Source of the DNA: Anaerolineaceae bacterium
GTDB lineage: Bacteria > Chloroflexota > Anaerolineae > Aggregatilineales > Phototrophicaceae
DNA length: 64,000 nucleotides
Assembly: GCA_002699585.1 (NCBI GenBank)
Contig: PABP01000008.1
Coordinates: 62,001-126,000, forward strand
Direction: 5' to 3'
Below, one piece after another: positions 59,571 through 64,000 of this stretch. The notes beneath the pieces are model-generated. The model was not told the origin of the DNA, did not search any database, and saw nothing but the letters and a program-made list of their open reading frames with translations. Made by a program: the position numbers and the translations under genes. How positions within the stretch are numbered: the first letter of the stretch is position 1; every line of letters begins with the position of its first letter.

Positions 59571-59606
59571 AAAAATCCCTTCTCCTTGTAAGAGGGGATT
59601 TTTGAT
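59571..59606 (+). terminator. Intrinsic terminator of the ccm operon
   Basis: AAAAATCCCTTCT, loop CCTTGTA, AGAGGGGATTTTT forms a 12-13-bp stem (one G-T pair) ending in a T run, 21 bp after the last stop codon. The AAAAAT opening also makes it partly bidirectional. Confidence 0.85.
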
Positions 59607-59620
59607 TTGTGAGTCGATTT

Positions 59621-59729
59621 AACCCCTCCCCTATATCCCCTCCCCGAAGGAGAGGGGACTTTGACTGGCGAGAATTGATCGCAGAAAGGTATCCTTCCTC
59701 CTTCGGGGGAAGGACTGAGGATGGGGGTT
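59621..59729 (+). repeat. REP-like palindromic repeat R7 (full copy)
   Basis: AACCCCTCCCCTATATCCCC opens, the first hairpin is CCCCTCCCCGAAGGAGAGGGG, the second ATCCTTCCTCCTTCGGGGG with AAGGACTG, and GGATGGGGGTT closes. It differs from R2 mainly in the spacer. Confidence 0.85.
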
Positions 59730-59735
59730 TGAGAC

Positions 59736-61223
59736 CTATGGCGCGTCTTCGTCCACGAATAGGCTGAGGAAAGCCGTCAGGCGATAGGCATCAGCGAAGT
59801 TGCTGGCGATGCCCAGCGAGGCCCGTATCGCGCCGACGATGTCTGTGCTGTGCTTCTCGACAAGGCGCTCGGCCATTTCTGTGAAGTCGATGCGGTCGTT
59901 GAGGAAGCAGGGTTGCAGGTCTGAGGCAGTCAGGCCATGCGCCGTTTCGCCCGCACCGGGATTGCAGAAGCAGCCCGTCCGCAGGGAGATGTTGAGCGAG
60001 TTGGCAGCAGTCTCGACAATTTGGTAGGGGATGACGTGCCCCTGGGGATCATAGACGTTGAAGGCGAAGGTAGCGCCGCGAGATTCGGTATCCGTGGGGC
60101 CGTAAATCTTGATGACGGGCTGACCATTGCTGTGCTTGAGGTCGGCCATAAAGCGCAAAAGGTAGCCACTCAGTAGGGTGACGCGCTGCTGAATCTTGTT
60201 CACGCCGACCTGCTGCAGATGCTTGAGGCCGATTTCCACTGCCGGGATGCCCAGATAGTTGATGGTGCCATCTTCAAAACCGGCTTCGTTGACATGCAGA
60301 TAGTAGGCATCGGCCTGTACAGTGGCGATGCTGATGGTCCCGCCAGCGAACCAGGGCCGATTGAGCTTTTCCAGGGCATCTTTGCGGGCGACCAGCGCGC
60401 CAATACCCGTCGGGTAGCCGAACATCTTATAGAAAGACATCGACACAAACTGCGGCTGCACCTGGCTGAGGTCAAGCGTGTTGGTCGGCAGGTAGGCGGC
60501 GGCATCCAGCACGACATCCCATCCGCGCGACTGGGCTGCTTCGATCAGGCTGAGTGGATGCTTGACACCGGAGAAATTCGACTGGGCCGGGAAGGCGAAC
60601 AGCTTGTTCGTCGCGCCGTTGTCCGCGTCCAGGTTGCGCATGAGGGTGGCTTCATCGACGCGCAGGGAACCGGGCATCAGCGGCGAATAGGTGAATTGTG
60701 CGCCGTTTCTGCGGGCGTACTCGCGAATACCGTTGACTGAGTTGTGGTTATCGAACAGCAGCAGATAGTGGCTGTTCTCGTCGAACGGGTAGGCTTCCCC
60801 AACTAGCTTGAGTGCGCCGCTGGCGTTCATGGTGAAGATGACCGTGTACTGCTCCGGGTCGGCATTGAAATAAGCCAGCACCGCCTGTCGGGCGCTTTCG
60901 TTAATTTCGGTTGCTGCGAAGGAAGTGGGGTTGAGCGAGTGGGGATTGCCGTAGATGTTGTTCGTCAACAGGGCGGTGTGCTGTTCGAGCTGGTCCGTGC
61001 TGAACAGACCGCCGCCAGTATAGTCCAGGTAGGTGTGGCCGAGGTCATCCAGCCGCGCATAGCCCTGACATCGCAGGTCGTCGAGGTCGCGGGTTTGCTC
61101 ATAGGCCGGGACTCGCGCACAAAAATCTTGTTCAGCAGCGGCAAGTGCCTGACCTGCGCGCGCATGGAAACCATCTAATTTCGCTGCCAATTGGCTCGGC
61201 AGAATCTGGGTTGGGGTGTGCAT
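59736..61223 (-). CDS. Class V aminotransferase / cysteine desulfurase-like protein
   Basis: A 495-residue PLP enzyme of aminotransferase class V. It shows YARLDDLGHTYLDYTGGGLFSTDQL, in parts, NPHSLNPTSFAATEI, VDAAAYL-like VVLDAAAYLPTNTL, and the PLP lysine in FVSMSFYKMFGYPTGIGAL, with RTGCFCNPGA near the C-terminus, as in the molybdenum-cofactor sulfurase group. The substrate is uncertain. I chose the ATG at 61223 because AAAGG lies 7 nt upstream, over the in-frame ATG at 61250. It is convergent with R7 and the ccm operon. Confidence 0.88.
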   Translation of the reverse strand: MHTPTQILPSQLAAKLDGFHARAGQALAAAEQDFCARVPAYEQTRDLDDLRCQGYARLDDLGHTYLDYTGGGLFSTDQLEQHTALLTNNIYGNPHSLNPTSFAATEINESARQAVLAYFNADPEQYTVIFTMNASGALKLVGEAYPFDENSHYLLLFDNHNSVNGIREYARRNGAQFTYSPLMPGSLRVDEATLMRNLDADNGATNKLFAFPAQSNFSGVKHPLSLIEAAQSRGWDVVLDAAAYLPTNTLDLSQVQPQFVSMSFYKMFGYPTGIGALVARKDALEKLNRPWFAGGTISIATVQADAYYLHVNEAGFEDGTINYLGIPAVEIGLKHLQQVGVNKIQQRVTLLSGYLLRFMADLKHSNGQPVIKIYGPTDTESRGATFAFNVYDPQGHVIPYQIVETAANSLNISLRTGCFCNPGAGETAHGLTASDLQPCFLNDRIDFTEMAERLVEKHSTDIVGAIRASLGIASNFADAYRLTAFLSLFVDEDAP

Positions 61224-61341
61224 TGGATTACCTTTAGGAACGCATTTCACATAAAAACAACGACTTATACCACATTGTAGCGCAAGTCAGTCGAAGACCA
61301 TAAATTGCTGTGTAAAAACGATAAAAAGCCCACAGTCAAGA

Positions 61342-61999
61342 CCACCCGCATAGCGGGTGGCTTGATCCAGCCCTATAAGGGCTTGACACGTGCTGCACCT
61401 CAAGGTGCTCTTTCACTTCGTTCAAGCCGACGCATCGATTGCTTGGCTAACCCCTAAAGGGGTCTTCGTACTCTTTCGTGCTGATCCGATCCATCATCTG
61501 ATCGTGTTTCTCTTGCTCACGTACATACTTTGCGATGGTCGCTTCGTTGAGTCCCACCGTACTCACATAATATCCACGCGACCAGAAATGCCGATTCCCC
61601 AACTTGTACTTTAGATTCCCATGGCGGTCAAATATCATCAACGCGCTTTTCCCTTTTAGATAACCCATCACACTCGATACGCTGTACTTGGGCGGAATCG
61701 CTACTAGCAAGTGAATATGATCTATCCGTGCATTCCCCTCGATGATCTCTACTCCTTTCCATTTGCACAAATCCTTCAGAATCTCGACTATGCTTGCTTT
61801 GTATTGGTTATAGATCACTTTTCGCCGATACTTCGGTGTGAATACGATGTGATACTTACACATCCACTTGGTGTGTGCTAGACTTTTGCTCATGAATCTC
61901 ACTCCTCGTTTGATGATGGTGGCTTGAACACCTGCCATCCTAGCGGGAGTGATTTTCTTTTCCTAGAAGGGCTTTGGCTTCCACCCGCTTAGCGGGTGG
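61342..61999 (-). mobile_element. IS200/IS605-type insertion element
   Basis: A single TnpA gene lies between two near-identical hairpins, CCACCCGC-ATA-GCGGGTGG (61342-61360) and CCACCCGC-TTA-GCGGGTGG (61981-61999), as expected for the subterminal structures read by Y1 transposases. A second stem, AGCCCT-ATA-AGGGCT, lies at 61369-61383. The exact ends are not resolved, since this family makes no target duplication, and they may reach about 61325 and 62030. No TnpB gene is present. Confidence 0.8.
61447..61893 (-). CDS. tnpA: IS200/IS605 family transposase TnpA (Y1 HUH)
   Basis: A 148-residue single-strand transposase. The HUH motif is DHIHLLVAIPPKYS, the C-terminal catalytic tyrosine is in ATIAKYVREQEKHD, and the N-terminal strand is YHIVFTPKYRRKVIY, all as in IS200. 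The protein is full length and shows no stop or shift, so the element may be active. The ATG at 61893 has GAGGAG upstream; the longer reading to 61938 adds a segment without homology signs. Confidence 0.93.
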   Translation of the reverse strand: MSKSLAHTKWMCKYHIVFTPKYRRKVIYNQYKASIVEILKDLCKWKGVEIIEGNARIDHIHLLVAIPPKYSVSSVMGYLKGKSALMIFDRHGNLKYKLGNRHFWSRGYYVSTVGLNEATIAKYVREQEKHDQMMDRISTKEYEDPFRG

Positions 62000-62045
62000 T
62001 TTTCTGTTTCGCACGTCCCGTGCTCAACTCACTAAAGTGACTAAT

Positions 62046-62078
62046 CAAAAACGGAGCGCGATTCGCTCGCACTCCGTT
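62046..62078 (-). terminator. Intrinsic terminator of the M16C protease gene
   Basis: On the minus strand AACGGAGTGCGA, loop GCGAA and TCGCGCTCCGTT are followed by TTTTTG. It lies about 55 bp beyond the stop codon of the protease gene, close to the IS200 element's end. Confidence 0.78.
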
Positions 62079-62132
62079 AGATGTTCCCAGGTAAAGGCGT
62101 CCTTACCGGACGTTTGTCACATTCTGCATAAA

Positions 62133-64000
62133 TTAAAGCAGGTTGGCGATGTCAATTTTCTCGTCGAGATCTTCGTTGGCTTTTGCCAGGGCATCCGGGC
62201 TGCCGACCACCGCGATCTTAGACTTCTTGAGCGCTTCCGCCAGCCGCACACCAAAGGCTTTGAAGTCGGCCACGGTTGTGCCCAGCAGTTGGTCGCGTGT
62301 CTTCTGACGCATGTCGTCGGTCACGCCGATGAGGTAGCGCTGCATCTGGCTGAAGCCTTTGGCATCCGGCAGTTGGTACTGATCGACCTCACCGATAGCG
62401 CCGATGATGGCTTTTTCCAGTTCGCCATCGGATAGCTCGATCTTCTGGAGATAATCGGCGGCTCCGTCATAATTGCGGAGCGTGCCTACCAGATTGGGGT
62501 CGCGCCAGGAGACAAAGCTCAGGGTGCCGGATGGATAGTCGAAGAACATGCTGCCACCGTAGGCACCACCCATCGCGCGGATGCGGTTCCACATGTAGTC
62601 CAGGTTGGCGTGTTTGAGGATGGTGATGTACGAACCATCTTTTTCATAACCTGCCGCGTACATATCGACGGCTTTGCCGACGAAATTCACCTGGGCCGGG
62701 ACGGTGAAGCCTTCGCGCTCGGCCAGAGAGGAATGTGACCAGTTCTGGGCGGCGAAGTCGGCTGTGGGTAGGTCGCCAATCAGCGTTTCTAGCTGTGGCT
62801 TGAATGTCTTCCAATTGTCGCTTTCCAGCGTGACGTTGGCCAGCATCGCCTGACGGTTGATCAGCAGCTTGTGGATCTCTTTCAGGTCGCTGAGCACGCT
62901 GGCCCAATCGTTGTTGATGCGCTCAAGCAGGTCACGTAAGAAGAGCAGGTTGCTGATGCCGCTCATCTGCTCGCTGGCCCAGTCGGCAGTGGCGTAGTGT
63001 GCGCCCAGGCGGCTGATGACTGCCATCTGCCCGCTGGAACTGAGTCCGGCTTCCTTACGGGCTTTGCTTTCCAGGACCATCTGCTTAAAGCGATCCCGGT
63101 TGTCCAGTTTGACCTTCAGCAGGATGTCGCGCAGGATGTCGACCAGTTCACCTGTCTGATGCACCATCGCCTTACCGCGCAGGAACAAATAGGCGGCGGT
63201 ATCGTCGGCGTTGGTTTCTTCACTGGTGACGACCTTGCTGGTCATGGAGGTGGTGCCGATGCCGCCCGTATTGGCCCCGATGCGCTGTTGCAGCTTGACG
63301 AAGTCCTCGGATTCGGTGCCCATTTGCGTCAGGGTGCGGCCAAACAGCGGCACGTAGGGCAGGTACTTGGTGGGCAGGGAGCGCAGGTTAAAGCCGAGAT
63401 CGACATAGGCGATGCCGCTGGTCGGCAGGTCATGATAGAGAATGGGCGCATCATGGGCGACCAGTTCTTCCTGCGGGACAGGCTTGATTTTGCGGTCGAT
63501 GTCGGCCAGGGATAGCGACGGAATCTTGGCCAGGTCTTCCGGTGTATCGGGCGTTTGTTGGCGACGTTCCAGCTCGCCAACGTTGTTGATAATGAGTTCC
63601 AGCTCGTGATCGCCCATCGCCTTGCGCACTGTTTCCAGGCGGTCAGTCTCGGCGGCTTCGCGCTTGACCTTCACCTGTGGGTCTGGTTCCAACGTGACGG
63701 TCGAGCGGTGCTTGTTGTTCAGGAAATACTTGCCGATGAGTTCCTCGAAGTAGGTTTCATCTTCGGCGTATTTTTTCTTGACGCTTTCCAGCGCGTCTTC
63801 AAAGGCCAACCGATCAACTGGATCGCCACCATGTAGCCAGGTCGGCATAATCTGGATGAGGGCGGCTAAACCGCGTGGGAAGCGGCCTGTGTTCTTCTCG
63901 CGCAATTGGAACTCGACGGTGTTCAGCGAGGCTTTGATCGTATCTTTGTCGATGCCATCATCGGCCAGTTTGGATAGCGTTTCCATGACCAGATTTTCGA
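62133..64000 (-). CDS. M16C peptidase, presequence-protease type (C-terminal part, cut at window edge)
   Basis: The C-terminal 620 or so residues of a large zinc peptidase of family M16C (PreP/Hypothetical Cym1 type), which degrades short peptides in a closed chamber. Marks are REKNTGRFPRGLAALI near the visible start, TWLHGGDPVDRLAFEDAL, FLNNKHRSTVTLEPDP, PTSGIAYVDLGFNLRSLP, in part, and MGGAYGGSMFFDYPSGTLSFVSWRDPN, in parts. The reading frame stays open to base 64000, so the N-terminal half with the catalytic HxxEH motif lies outside the window and the start cannot be given. The intact C-terminal half and terminator suggest that the gene is whole on the chromosome. Confidence 0.9.
   Translation of the reverse strand, partial: ENLVMETLSKLADDGIDKDTIKASLNTVEFQLREKNTGRFPRGLAALIQIMPTWLHGGDPVDRLAFEDALESVKKKYAEDETYFEELIGKYFLNNKHRSTVTLEPDPQVKVKREAAETDRLETVRKAMGDHELELIINNVGELERRQQTPDTPEDLAKIPSLSLADIDRKIKPVPQEELVAHDAPILYHDLPTSGIAYVDLGFNLRSLPTKYLPYVPLFGRTLTQMGTESEDFVKLQQRIGANTGGIGTTSMTSKVVTSEETNADDTAAYLFLRGKAMVHQTGELVDILRDILLKVKLDNRDRFKQMVLESKARKEAGLSSSGQMAVISRLGAHYATADWASEQMSGISNLLFLRDLLERINNDWASVLSDLKEIHKLLINRQAMLANVTLESDNWKTFKPQLETLIGDLPTADFAAQNWSHSSLAEREGFTVPAQVNFVGKAVDMYAAGYEKDGSYITILKHANLDYMWNRIRAMGGAYGGSMFFDYPSGTLSFVSWRDPNLVGTLRNYDGAADYLQKIELSDGELEKAIIGAIGEVDQYQLPDAKGFSQMQRYLIGVTDDMRQKTRDQLLGTTVADFKAFGVRLAEALKKSKIAVVGSPDALAKANEDLDEKIDIANLL

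Noticed and set aside
1-64000. CRISPR array, tRNA or rRNA genes
   Set aside because: I saw no regularly spaced direct repeats and no tRNA-like TTC-box or cloverleaf pattern. The repeats found are dispersed palindromes.

Overview
The window looks like chromosomal DNA of a Gram-positive-like or monoderm bacterium of mid-50s percent GC, and I infer the phylum Chloroflexota (Anaerolineae-like). The inference rests on the style of the genes: an unusual CcmH with extra cysteines, exported FecR/SH3b proteins, STAS-like 131-residue proteins, deazaflavin (F420)-type oxidoreductases, paired MGT glycosyltransferases and a fused chorismate mutase/DAHP synthase. No rRNA, tRNA or CRISPR array was seen, so the placement is not proven.

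Layout. 1-4.85 kb: an operon of two exported FecR/SH3b proteins flanking a CHASE2-PAS histidine kinase, with no response regulator. 4.8-7.0 kb: a diverged 930-bp tandem duplication carrying two STAS-like paralogues and a 52-codon ORF too small for ordinary gene calling. 7.1-10.9 kb: a giant beta-helix surface protein. 11-14.2 kb: DUF3592, VOC and winged-helix genes. 14.2-18.6 kb: a surface-glycan set on the minus strand (polytopic glycosyltransferase, sulfotransferase, GT2). 19.2-26.4 kb: a LacI-controlled sugar uptake and phosphorolysis locus (LacI, binding protein, two permeases, GH13 phosphorylase) with visible operators and no ATPase gene. 26.5-31 kb: small hypotheticals, an ECF sigma factor with its putative anti-sigma factor, and a lone tyrosine recombinase. 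31-38.3 kb: AraC/RibD-like pair, two deazaflavin oxidoreductases, NagZ, MFS exporter, MerR regulator with a textbook 19-bp-spacer promoter, PNPOx and TrmO-like genes. 38.4-41.7 kb: serine hydrolase, BadF-type amino-sugar kinase and MurQ, which with NagZ form a peptidoglycan-recycling route. 42.4-44.9 kb: two MGT glycosyltransferases. 45.8-55.5 kb: a TetR-headed menaquinone operon (menF, menD, VOC, menB, menE, menH, chorismate mutase-DAHP synthase), interrupted by a GxxExxY gene inside a 31-bp inverted-repeat element and by an AT-rich orphan gene; menD itself has an AT-rich middle. 55.9-59.5 kb: a partial cytochrome c maturation operon (CcmF, CcmH, thioredoxin, CcmI-like) ending in a clear terminator. 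59.7-64 kb: a class V aminotransferase, an IS200-type element, and the C-terminal part of an M16C presequence-type protease that runs off the window.

A family of palindromic intergenic repeats of about 110 bp (four full copies, three half copies) is scattered from 16 to 60 kb and is a signature of this genome. Menaquinone genes and c-type cytochrome maturation genes together point to a membrane respiratory chain. The chorismate-forming enzyme at the end of the men operon links precursor supply to quinone output. menC, menA, ccmA-E and the sugar ABC ATPase are absent here and must lie elsewhere if the pathways are complete.
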